A DNA stretch of 6,326 nucleotides from Nitrospinota bacterium. GTDB taxonomy: Bacteria; Nitrospirota; Nitrospiria; Nitrospirales; UBA8639. A program made the position numbers and the translations under genes. Below the pieces are notes generated by a model that worked only from the letters and a program-made list of their open reading frames with translations, searched no databases and had not been told where the DNA came from. Each line of letters opens with the position of its first letter. The first letter of the stretch is position 1. Of the stretch, positions 1 to 6,099 are shown in pieces. The DNA is taken from the NCBI GenBank assembly GCA_022561525.1, contig JADFRB010000125.1:1-6326 (forward strand). The letters run 5' to 3'.

Positions 1-1
1 A

Positions 2-172
2 CATGTCGTGGTCATCGAATGGGCCGATCGGCTTTCCCAAGCTCAGCTTCCGGATGACCGGCTCGCCCTTCATCTGACATTCGGGAGCCGCTATTCACGG
101 CATGTTATGCTCCAAGGCTTTGGCACCAGAAGCCAGGCATTATTGAACGCCCTTGTGAGTCAGGAAAACTAG
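2..172 (+). CDS. tsaE: TsaE, tRNA t6A biosynthesis ATPase (3' end only)
   Basis: Only the last 56 codons and a TAG stop lie in the window; the start and the P-loop are outside. The visible part reads VVVIEWADRL, then LPDDRLALHLTF, then a short helical tail ending ALVSQEN. This matches the C-terminus of the TsaE/YjeE family, where a [VI]EW motif is followed by a 'LP.drl.i.i' strand. TsaE is a cytoplasmic P-loop ATPase that works with TsaB and TsaD in making N6-threonylcarbamoyladenosine at position 37 of ANN-decoding tRNAs. The stop codon TAG is part of the CTAG that begins the palindromic element downstream. The same CTAG at the other end of the element would restore this stop in an empty site, so the protein end was probably not changed by the insertion. 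It runs in the same direction as mutS and was probably close-coupled to it before the insertion. The family call is fairly secure despite the short piece. Confidence 0.75.
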   Translation, partial: HVVVIEWADRLSQAQLPDDRLALHLTFGSRYSRHVMLQGFGTRSQALLNALVSQEN

Positions 173-336
173 GAGCCTGTCCAAGATTAGACTGATCTAC
201 TACGAATGTGCTGGATTTGGCCAGATCTTCCGATCCTTTTCGTTGAATAGTCCCACTATTCGCCTCAAACGATCGAAACATCTGACTCAAACCAGCACAT
301 CCTCGTAACGATCGCTCATCTCGGACAGGCTCCTAG
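169..336. mobile_element. MITE-like long palindrome (fold-back element) with CTAG ends
   Basis: The stretch is one long imperfect inverted repeat. The left arm (169-251) pairs with the right arm (255-336) around a CCC loop at 252-254, giving about 65 paired positions out of about 83. The outer 14 bp are perfect (169-182 with 323-336). Other perfect blocks are ATGTGCTGG at 206-214 with CCAGCACAT at 292-300, and GAATAGT at 245-251 with ACTATTC at 255-261. CTAG lies at both outer ends (169-172 and 333-336). One reading is a 160-bp element (173-332) with terminal inverted repeats starting GAGCCTGTCC and a 4-bp CTAG target duplication. CTAG fits the YTAR target pattern known for some IS5-type elements, but I cannot name the parent transposase. 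It encodes no protein. Transcribed, it would form a very long hairpin between tsaE and mutS that could affect transcript stability or read-through. The alternative is a non-mobile RNA structure or dispersed extragenic repeat. Confidence 0.7.
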
Positions 337-401
337 CTGAAGCGGGAATTCAGTTTTTTGATACCACAATCTTTTGATCACGAAAAGAGCGCGTTCCCAC
401 A

Positions 402-3038
402 ATGAGCGATCCTGAACTCACACCCTTGATGCGGCAATATCGAGAAATTAAAAATGCCCATCAGGAGGCCATCGTATTTTTTCGCGTGGGGGATTTCTAT
501 GAAATGTTCTTTGAAGATGCGGAAGAGGCTTCCAGCATTCTCAATATTACCCTCACTTCACGAGATAAAAATAGTCCGAATCCTGTGCCCCTGTGCGGGA
601 TTCCCCACCATGCTTCTTCCAATTACATTTCAAAACTTCTGAAATCCGGGAAAACCGTCGCGCTGTGCGAACAAGTCGAAGATCCGAAAATGGCCAAGGG
701 GTTGGTTCGACGGGAAGTGGTCAGAGTCTATACACCTGGAACCTTATTTGATGCAGACCTGCTCGATGCCAAAGAATCAAACTTTTTGACTGCCATAGCT
801 TGCGAGATGTCTGGGGAAGGGTCCGCTCTTCAATTTGGTCTGGCCTCGGTTGATCTTTCTACTGGAGAATTTTTTCTTGCGGAGTTTTGTGGTTCCCATG
901 CCCAAGATGACCTGCTTGATGAATTAATTCGTACGGCCCCACAAGAATTAATTCTTCCATCCAGCTCTTCCCAGTCCCAAGGTTCTTTACCAAAACTTCA
1001 AACAGCCATTGCCGCCCTGAAAATTCCTTGTGTCAAAGCGGATGACCAAACGGGCTCTGATTTCGACGAAGCCCAACACCTTCTTCTCAAGCAATTTCAG
1101 GTTTCAGGACTACAGGATTTAGGCCTCGATCGTTCGATAGGGTCTGTCCAGGCAGCCGCCATGGTTCTGCGCTATGTGCATCGAACCCAACCACTATTGC
1201 AGCACCATCACATTCAACGACCACACATCCGGTATGCAACACGCGAAATGCACATGGATGCCATGACCCTTCGAAATTTAGAAATTCTCACCCCCCTTTC
1301 TCCCGATCAAAAAAATGCCACGGTTCTTTCGGTTTTGGATCACACGGTCACGGCTATGGGAAGCCGCTTACTGCGACAATGGCTGGTGCGCCCTCTCGTA
1401 GAAGTACACGCCATAAATGAACGGCTGGATGCTGTCACGGAAATCACAAAAGAAGTCAAACTTCGATTGGAGTTACGGCAAACCTTAAAAAATATTCCCG
1501 ATCTTGAACGAATCAGTAGTCGGATAGCCATGGAATCGGCAACCCCGCGAGATCTTCTCAATTTACAAGAAGCACTCTCGATGCTGGCTCAAATCTCCCA
1601 ACTTCTGACTCCCTTTCAGTGCCACTTATTAAAAGGGTTACTTCAGGACTGGGATAATCTCGAAGACATCGGTGTTTTTATCGAACAAGCAATCTCGCCC
1701 GATGCTCCCCTATCCATCAAAGAGGGTGGTATTATTCAAGATTCCTACAACGAACAGATTGATGAACTTCGACGGCTCACCAGAGATGGAAGCCGATGGA
1801 TAACGGATCTTGAACAGCAGGAGCGCCGCCAGTCAGGAATTGATTCCCTCAAGATAAAATATAACCAGGTCTTTGGTTACTACTTTGAGGTGACCAAACC
1901 AAATCTTCCTCGTGTACCGGCCCACTTCACCCGAAAGCAAACCTTGGCCAATGCTGAACGGTTCACGAGCGATGCATTACGAAACCTGGAAGAACACATG
2001 ACCGGAGCCAGTCTCCAATTACGGAATGTGGAACAGGAATTGTTTCAAACAATACGTCAGAAAATCGGGCAGGAAACTGTAAGAATTCAGCGAATCGCCA
2101 GACGTTTGGGCATTCTCGATGTCATTGTTAATTTTGCTGAAATTTCATCTAAACAACGTTACTCCCGACCGGAACTTCACGAGGGAGGGGTGATTCATAT
2201 ACAGGATGGACGCCACCCGGTCCTCGAACAACTTCTCCTGCCCGATGGCTTTATTGCAAATGACGCGTTATTGGACCTTGAGGAAAACCGGCTCTTGCTC
2301 ATAACCGGACCAAATATGGCTGGGAAAAGTACTTTTCTTCGCCAAACGGGACTCATTGTGTTACTCGCCCACATCGGATGTTTCGTTCCTGCTTCAGAGG
2401 CAAAAATAGGACTTGTCGATCGTATTTTTACAAGAGTCGGTGCATCAGATAATCTTGCTGGCGGCCAAAGCACCTTTATGGTGGAAATGACTGAGACCGC
2501 GAGAATTCTTAGCGCCTCAACAAACCGTAGTTTAATTCTTTTGGATGAAATTGGACGGGGAACCAGTACCTATGATGGACTGAGTCTCGCCTGGTCCATA
2601 GCCGAATACATTCAGGATCGTGGGGTCTTGGGAGCTCGAACATTGTTTGCGACCCATTATCACGAGATGACAGATCTGGAGAATCACCGCAGTGGAATAA
2701 AAAACTACACTATGGCCGTGAAGGAATTAAAGGACACTATTGTTTTCTTAAGAAAGATTATACCAGGGAGGGCTGATCGAAGTTACGGGATTCACGTAGC
2801 ACAGCTTGCAGGAATCCCCTTGCAAATTCTCAAACGCGCGAAAGAAGTGTTATCTCAGTTAGAACAGTCCGATGGGTCTCACCACAATACCAAAGGAAAC
2901 GACAATGAATTAGAGGATAGCTTGCCATCCCCGCACCCAATAATTGAAGAAATGAAACAAATGGATCTGTTTTCCATGACCCCGCTGGAAGCCCTCAATC
3001 GTTTAGCCGACCTTCAACGTCGCCTGGATTCTGAATAA
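402..3038 (+). CDS. mutS: DNA mismatch repair protein MutS
   Basis: A complete 878-aa MutS, slightly longer than the 853-aa E. coli protein. MutS dimers slide on DNA, bind mismatches and small loops, and on ATP binding recruit MutL. The N-terminal mismatch-binding domain carries the F-x-E wedge in GDFYEMF (F32, E34). Connector, lever and clamp domains follow over roughly residues 130-570. The ATPase domain has RHP at 604-606, Walker A GPNMAGKST at 636-644, the signature loop LAGGQSTFMVEM around 685-696, Walker B with D715-E716 in LLDEIGRGTST, and the ATHYHE motif at 750-755. Near the C-terminus QMDLF (853-857) fits the beta sliding-clamp binding consensus. All key residues are present, so it should be functional. 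The ATG fits the family N-terminus (LTPLMRQY); its ribosome binding site is weak (AAAAGAG about 12 nt upstream). It follows tsaE, separated by the palindromic element, and ends at a strong terminator. mutL is not in the window. Confidence 0.99.
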   Translation: MSDPELTPLMRQYREIKNAHQEAIVFFRVGDFYEMFFEDAEEASSILNITLTSRDKNSPNPVPLCGIPHHASSNYISKLLKSGKTVALCEQVEDPKMAKGLVRREVVRVYTPGTLFDADLLDAKESNFLTAIACEMSGEGSALQFGLASVDLSTGEFFLAEFCGSHAQDDLLDELIRTAPQELILPSSSSQSQGSLPKLQTAIAALKIPCVKADDQTGSDFDEAQHLLLKQFQVSGLQDLGLDRSIGSVQAAAMVLRYVHRTQPLLQHHHIQRPHIRYATREMHMDAMTLRNLEILTPLSPDQKNATVLSVLDHTVTAMGSRLLRQWLVRPLVEVHAINERLDAVTEITKEVKLRLELRQTLKNIPDLERISSRIAMESATPRDLLNLQEALSMLAQISQLLTPFQCHLLKGLLQDWDNLEDIGVFIEQAISPDAPLSIKEGGIIQDSYNEQIDELRRLTRDGSRWITDLEQQERRQSGIDSLKIKYNQVFGYYFEVTKPNLPRVPAHFTRKQTLANAERFTSDALRNLEEHMTGASLQLRNVEQELFQTIRQKIGQETVRIQRIARRLGILDVIVNFAEISSKQRYSRPELHEGGVIHIQDGRHPVLEQLLLPDGFIANDALLDLEENRLLLITGPNMAGKSTFLRQTGLIVLLAHIGCFVPASEAKIGLVDRIFTRVGASDNLAGGQSTFMVEMTETARILSASTNRSLILLDEIGRGTSTYDGLSLAWSIAEYIQDRGVLGARTLFATHYHEMTDLENHRSGIKNYTMAVKELKDTIVFLRKIIPGRADRSYGIHVAQLAGIPLQILKRAKEVLSQLEQSDGSHHNTKGNDNELEDSLPSPHPIIEEMKQMDLFSMTPLEALNRLADLQRRLDSE

Positions 3039-3039
3039 A

Positions 3040-3075
3040 AAAAGGCGGGGCCCGGTGATTCGAGCCCCGCCTTTT
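3040..3075. terminator. Bidirectional Rho-independent terminator between mutS and the convergent exported-protein gene
   Basis: AAAAGGCGGGGC (3040-3051) pairs perfectly with GCCCCGCCTTTT (3064-3075) around a 12-nt loop. The stem begins only two bases after the mutS stop. On the + strand the right arm ends in TTTT; on the - strand the A-run at 3037-3043 reads as a seven-T tract. It can therefore stop transcripts of mutS and of the - strand gene that ends at 3112. Confidence 0.92.
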
Positions 3076-3111
3076 GAATAATCACAAACCTTATGAGGTT
3101 TATCTTACTAA

Positions 3112-3777
3112 TTATTTCTCTCCGAGGAAACCATGACCAAACCCGTCGTCGTTCAGGGTGCGCTTGGACATGTGCGCGCTCTGGTCGGAGTTAGGAATGA
3201 CCCCTATAATCCCGCCTACACCAGGAATCATCACATCATACCTCATCCGCATGTTGCCTGCCCAATGCTCATTCTCGATTGTATCGGCTTCGGAAACGGA
3301 ACGAAGGCTATGAATGCTTCGTGGTTTGGATGGAGTACCTGCAACATCTGGAATTTCTTTAATTGCCGAGACCACTCGATAATTTTGTTCAGTCTCTTGT
3401 ATTGTCAATTCCACGAGTGTGTACTTTGACGCTTGGGTCCCACTCATCACTGCTTGGCTATGAGAACTTTTTCCGAGTGCTTGTAATTTACTCCAAACGG
3501 CATCGTTTCCAGGATACACTTTAAGGTTTTTGCCAGGGAAATATGTTTGCCAGTAATACCCACTTTCCGAATTTCCGCCAAACACAGCCACATTAATCCA
3601 GGCTGCTTTGTCATAAGGATCGGTGACCGCAACTCGAGCATGAATCGTGGTTGGCTTGCTGAGATCGCCCCATTCAAACCTTTCTTGGAATGCTTCAATG
3701 GCAAAAGCACTGGAGGCCATTCCGCTTACCAAGGCAATGGCAGTTAAAACTGCCAACCCGGTTGTACGAACTTTCAT
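3112..3777 (-). CDS. Exported protein of unknown function (221 aa)
   Basis: I do not recognise this protein. It has a clear Sec signal peptide: basic start (MKVR), a hydrophobic stretch over about residues 7-22, and an Ala-X-Ala site (AFA at 24-26), leaving a mature chain of about 195 residues that starts IEAFQ. The mature part has no cysteine, no second membrane segment and no lipobox, so a soluble periplasmic or secreted protein is likely. The first half is rich in beta-type and aromatic stretches (AAWINVAVFGG, GYYWQTYFPG, NLKVYPG, YTLVELTIQ). The C-terminal third is rich in glycine (MIPGVGGIIGVIP, FGHGFLG). The start is well supported: GGAGGAGGGG lies 3 nt before the ATG (3781-3790). It lies 64 bp downstream of another exported-protein gene on the same strand with no terminator in the gap, so co-transcription is likely. 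It ends at the terminator shared with mutS. A weak resemblance to its neighbour is noted in the findings. Confidence 0.88.
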   Translation of the reverse strand: MKVRTTGLAVLTAIALVSGMASSAFAIEAFQERFEWGDLSKPTTIHARVAVTDPYDKAAWINVAVFGGNSESGYYWQTYFPGKNLKVYPGNDAVWSKLQALGKSSHSQAVMSGTQASKYTLVELTIQETEQNYRVVSAIKEIPDVAGTPSKPRSIHSLRSVSEADTIENEHWAGNMRMRYDVMIPGVGGIIGVIPNSDQSAHMSKRTLNDDGFGHGFLGEK

Positions 3778-3841
3778 AATCCCCTCCTCCTCTGTAAATG
3801 ATAAAGACTTGTGTTTTTCTTAATAAATTTTAGTTTTCTGA

Positions 3842-4399
3842 TTAATCGCCCAAAATCTTAAAACTTGTGATGGTATTTCCACCAGAAAGTTGAACTTCCA
3901 TGGCCACAAGTTTTTGTGAGGCCTTGGTCAATTGTTTCATCAATCCTGAATCCTTGACGCGAAGACGAACAGTCGTTTGCGGGGTATACCATCCGGCATA
4001 CGGACCATTTTTCTCTTCAAGACCTACAAAACCCCATGCGCAACACACAAATAACGGATCAGGAATGGCCACATCGCGATCGTCAGATGCGCGACCAAGA
4101 GGATCACCAGTTTCAGCTGGTTCAGTGGTATTCCAATATTGAATACCAAAGAGGATTTCCCCATTTGGATTGTCGGCCCAATGACTAAAAACTCGTCCCT
4201 TCAAACTAGTCGCTATCTTCCCACCAAGGGTGATGTCCCCAATGGTAGCTAGAGCGATTGGTTTGTCCTGGCATTTCTTACTGGTCGAGCAGGGACCAAA
4301 GATGCTCTTTTTTTTGGCCTCCACCGTGCCAAGGAACCCAAACATCAGACCGATGGCAAAGAGCGCTACAACTCCTCCACGGAATAATGACTTCTTCAT
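3842..4399 (-). CDS. Exported protein of unknown function, four cysteines (185 aa)
   Basis: I do not recognise this protein. Residues 1-28 form a Sec signal peptide: MKKSLFR, a hydrophobic core VVALFAIGLMFGFLG, and a probable signal-peptidase I site after VEA. The mature protein starts with lysines (KKKSIFG). It has two cysteines near the front (C37, C43) and an adjacent pair (C119-C120), which could form two disulfides in an oxidising compartment. The cysteines are not in a lipobox or a CXXCH haem motif. The body contains short strand-like and aromatic stretches (ILFGIQYWNTTEP, YAGWYTPQTTVRLRV) and ends SFKILGD. An in-frame stop at 4415-4417 rules out a more upstream start. The ribosome binding site is an unusual run of eight G. 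The gene is first of two in a likely transcription unit with the 221-aa exported protein downstream, and a promoter candidate lies about 200 nt upstream. Confidence 0.88.
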   Translation of the reverse strand: MKKSLFRGGVVALFAIGLMFGFLGTVEAKKKSIFGPCSTSKKCQDKPIALATIGDITLGGKIATSLKGRVFSHWADNPNGEILFGIQYWNTTEPAETGDPLGRASDDRDVAIPDPLFVCCAWGFVGLEEKNGPYAGWYTPQTTVRLRVKDSGLMKQLTKASQKLVAMEVQLSGGNTITSFKILGD

Positions 4400-4401
4400 T
4401 T

Positions 4402-4409
4402 CCCCCCCC
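4402..4409 (-). promoter_or_regulatory. Ribosome binding site made of a G8 run
   Basis: Reading the - strand, AAAA-GGGGGGGG-AA precedes the ATG of the 185-aa exported protein. The G run is the only purine-rich Shine-Dalgarno candidate and ends just two bases before the start codon. Homopolymer G runs are prone to slippage, and a change in length would shift the spacing of the site rather than the reading frame. Confidence 0.6.
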
Positions 4410-4603
4410 TTTTCTTAGAATGACATCATGAAAATGAAAAGACCAACAGTTAACTTTTAACTAACACCTTTTCCAATTGCAACGTCTAACTTCCTTTTTT
4501 TGACAATTAAGGGAGCCCACCTCCTTTCCACTCACGGCACCCTACAACTTCAAACATATACAGGTATGAGGCGTTCTTTTTAACACTTAATTTCAAGTGG
4601 CAC

Positions 4604-4632
4604 ATGCTACTCATCTGGCTCAGGGTTGTCAA
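4604..4632 (-). promoter_or_regulatory. Sigma70-type promoter candidate for the exported-protein pair
   Basis: On the - strand a perfect -35 box TTGACA (4627-4632) is followed by a 17-bp spacer and TAGCAT (4604-4609, four of six matches to TATAAT). Transcription would start near 4597, giving a leader of about 200 nt before the ATG at 4399. A second TTGACA lies at 4643-4648 but has no -10 at proper spacing. The inverted repeat GGCTC/GAGCC brackets the -35 box. A weaker rival closer to the gene is TTGCAA-17-TAAAAG, in the A+T-rich leader around 4450-4485. The rest of the 4400-4683 interval holds no gene that I can support. Confidence 0.45.
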
Positions 4633-4643
4633 GAGCCTTTTTT
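4617..4643 (+). other. Short hairpin followed by T6 (weak terminator-like, + strand)
   Basis: GGCTC (4617-4621) pairs with GAGCC (4633-4637) around an 11-nt loop and is followed by TTTTTT on the + strand. The stem is only 5 bp, and no + strand gene lies immediately before it. It may be a weak terminator for antisense transcripts heading into the peptidase gene, or an operator-like inverted repeat around the - strand -35 box. It may also be chance. Confidence 0.3.
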
Positions 4644-4683
4644 GTCAAATTACACCGAATATTCCAGCCCAGGGATACCGAAT

Positions 4684-5934
4684 TTAACCGGAAAACGCGG
4701 TCTTGGGCACTGGGCCCAAGGCTGTCACGGTCATTTCATCAAGATTTAGGAGCTTTTGAGCCACAGTTTGGATCTGATCTTTTGAGATTTTATCAATTTC
4801 AGAAAGCATTTCTTTTAAAGACACGTATCGGCCTTGACAAATTTCATCCTTGGCTAATTTATTCATTCGACCGTATGTGCCTTCCAGGCCAAGCATGAGT
4901 GTCCCTTTTAACTGATTTTTTGTGCGGATTAATTCCTGCACTGCCGGTCCTCGATTTCGAAGCTTTCGGACTTCCCGTCGCACGACATCAACCAATTCGG
5001 ATGCTTCTTTCGAGCCGGTTGCGGCATAGATAGTCAGCGTCCCCGCATCAGAATAACTAGAAAGTTGCGAATAAATGGTATAGGCCAGTCCCCGTTTTTC
5101 CCTGACCTCCTGGAAGAGTCGAGAGCTCACGCCCCCTCCAAACAACGCATTCAGGGTATGAGCGGCATACCGGGTCGGATCGTTCACGGGAATACCAGGC
5201 AAACCTAAACAGACATGGACTTGTTCCAATCGTTTAGGATGTACAAAAGTCCCGATGTACAGCTTGGGCGGTTTTCGAGAATCAAGGCTGCAATGTTTTG
5301 ATCGAGAAGGTCTCCACTTTCCAAATGAGCGATTTAAGAGAGGCAGCAACGTTTTTTCGTTGAAATTCCCTGCGACGGAAACGACTAGCTTCTCGGGATG
5401 ATAGTGCTCATCCACATAATCAAGGATATCCCTTCGTCCTATGCCTTCCATCGTGGAAGAATTACCCAAAATGGAGCGGCCCAGGGGATGGCTTCGCATG
5501 ACGTGGTGGGCATGAAGTTCTTGAACAAAATCCTCAGGGTCATCGCGCACCGTCCGGATTTCCTCAAGCACGACTTGTTTTTCTCGTTCAATTTCGGGTG
5601 GGGCAAAACGGGAGTGATGAAACAAGTCCGCTAACAAATCGACGGCCTGATCAATCTGCTGATCTAAAACTTTGACATAAAACACGGTGGACTCATGCGT
5701 GGTAAACGCATTCATCTCCCCGCCCAGGTTATCAATCTCTTGGGAAATTTTGGATGCCGACCTTCGCCTAGTTCCTTTAAACATCATGTGCTCTAAAAAG
5801 TGAGACAGACCCTCCTGCCCCTTGCTTTCATCACGAGTGCCAACGTTAATCCATATCCCGATGGCCACGGACTTCAACGACGACATCCGCTCCAAAACCA
5901 CCCGAACACCATTATCCAGCACTACTTTACGCAT
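4684..5934 (-). CDS. M16-family zinc metallopeptidase (bacterial processing-peptidase type)
   Basis: A complete 416-aa peptidase of the M16 (pitrilysin/insulinase) clan, in the short single-unit form related to mitochondrial processing peptidase beta and Bacillus MlpA/YmxG. The N-terminus MRKVVLDNGVRVV is typical. The inverted zinc motif HFLEH gives H45 and H49 as ligands and E48 as catalytic base. The third ligand is E125 in VVLEEI, 76 residues after H49, the usual MPP-beta spacing. NAFTTHESTVFY (about 75-86) is another family landmark. The C-terminal M16 domain has FGGGVSSRLFQEVREKRGLAY, with R281 and Y288 seven residues apart like the conserved substrate-binding Arg/Tyr pair. The enzyme is therefore predicted active and probably dimerises to form the chamber. 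No signal peptide is seen, so it is probably cytoplasmic. Its ATG overlaps the stop of a small upstream ORF, and its own Shine-Dalgarno is modest (AAAGG about 10 nt upstream). No clear intrinsic terminator follows the stop, so some read-through into the exported-protein genes is possible. Confidence 0.96.
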   Translation of the reverse strand: MRKVVLDNGVRVVLERMSSLKSVAIGIWINVGTRDESKGQEGLSHFLEHMMFKGTRRRSASKISQEIDNLGGEMNAFTTHESTVFYVKVLDQQIDQAVDLLADLFHHSRFAPPEIEREKQVVLEEIRTVRDDPEDFVQELHAHHVMRSHPLGRSILGNSSTMEGIGRRDILDYVDEHYHPEKLVVSVAGNFNEKTLLPLLNRSFGKWRPSRSKHCSLDSRKPPKLYIGTFVHPKRLEQVHVCLGLPGIPVNDPTRYAAHTLNALFGGGVSSRLFQEVREKRGLAYTIYSQLSSYSDAGTLTIYAATGSKEASELVDVVRREVRKLRNRGPAVQELIRTKNQLKGTLMLGLEGTYGRMNKLAKDEICQGRYVSLKEMLSEIDKISKDQIQTVAQKLLNLDEMTVTALGPVPKTAFSG

Positions 5935-6037
5935 GACGTTTATTGCCTTTACGAATAGGTCTCACTATTTTACCCGCATGGACAAAGATGAACTCTTCGC
6001 CGTTAAGAATTGAACCTGAACGACTTGCCTTAACCAT
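5927..6037 (-). CDS. Possible small basic protein overlapping the peptidase start (36 aa, or 53 aa from 6088)
   Basis: On the - strand an ORF starts MVKASRSGSILNGEEF, continues with a strand-like FIFVHAGKIVRPI and ends in a basic tail (RKGNKRHA). Its TAA overlaps the peptidase ATG in the string ATGCGTAA, an 8-nt overlap of the kind seen in translationally coupled genes. The same frame stays open upstream to another ATG at 6086-6088, which would add MVFHHHGKLSSEQTNLV; the frame is closed by a stop near 6110. Neither start has a convincing Shine-Dalgarno, which is the main argument against it. I chose the shorter form because that part looks more protein-like. I do not recognise a family, and no signal peptide or membrane segment is seen. 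It could be a chance open frame. Confidence 0.35.
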   Translation of the reverse strand: MVKASRSGSILNGEEFIFVHAGKIVRPIRKGNKRHA

Positions 6038-6099
6038 GACCAAATTGGTTTGTTCTGAACTCAGCTTTCCATGATGATGGAAAACCATTGGGCAAGAAA

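Noticed and set aside
105..290. 61-aa - strand open frame
   Set aside because: It runs through the tsaE end and half of the palindromic element, has no ribosome binding site and no family features. It is a by-product of the inverted repeat.
169..336. Palindrome as a Rho-independent terminator of tsaE
   Set aside because: It is far too long and imperfect, is not followed by a T-run (CTGAAGCGG follows), and has insertion-like CTAG borders.
1340..2473. - strand open frames at 1340-1561 and 2195-2473
   Set aside because: Both lie wholly inside mutS, whose frame encodes conserved lever and ATPase motifs there. They have no protein-like features.
3133..3747. + strand frames at 3133-3429 and 3547-3747, and a second - strand frame at 3447-3710
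   Set aside because: They overlap the 221-aa exported protein, which has a signal peptide and a strong ribosome binding site. The alternatives have neither.
3900..4418. + strand frames at 3900-4142 and 4230-4418
   Set aside because: They are shadows of the 185-aa exported protein, with no start signals.
4626..6013. + strand frames at 4626-4898, 5398-5634 and 5822-6013
   Set aside because: They are antisense to the M16 peptidase, which has all family motifs. The last one also runs opposite the small upstream ORF and lacks a ribosome binding site.
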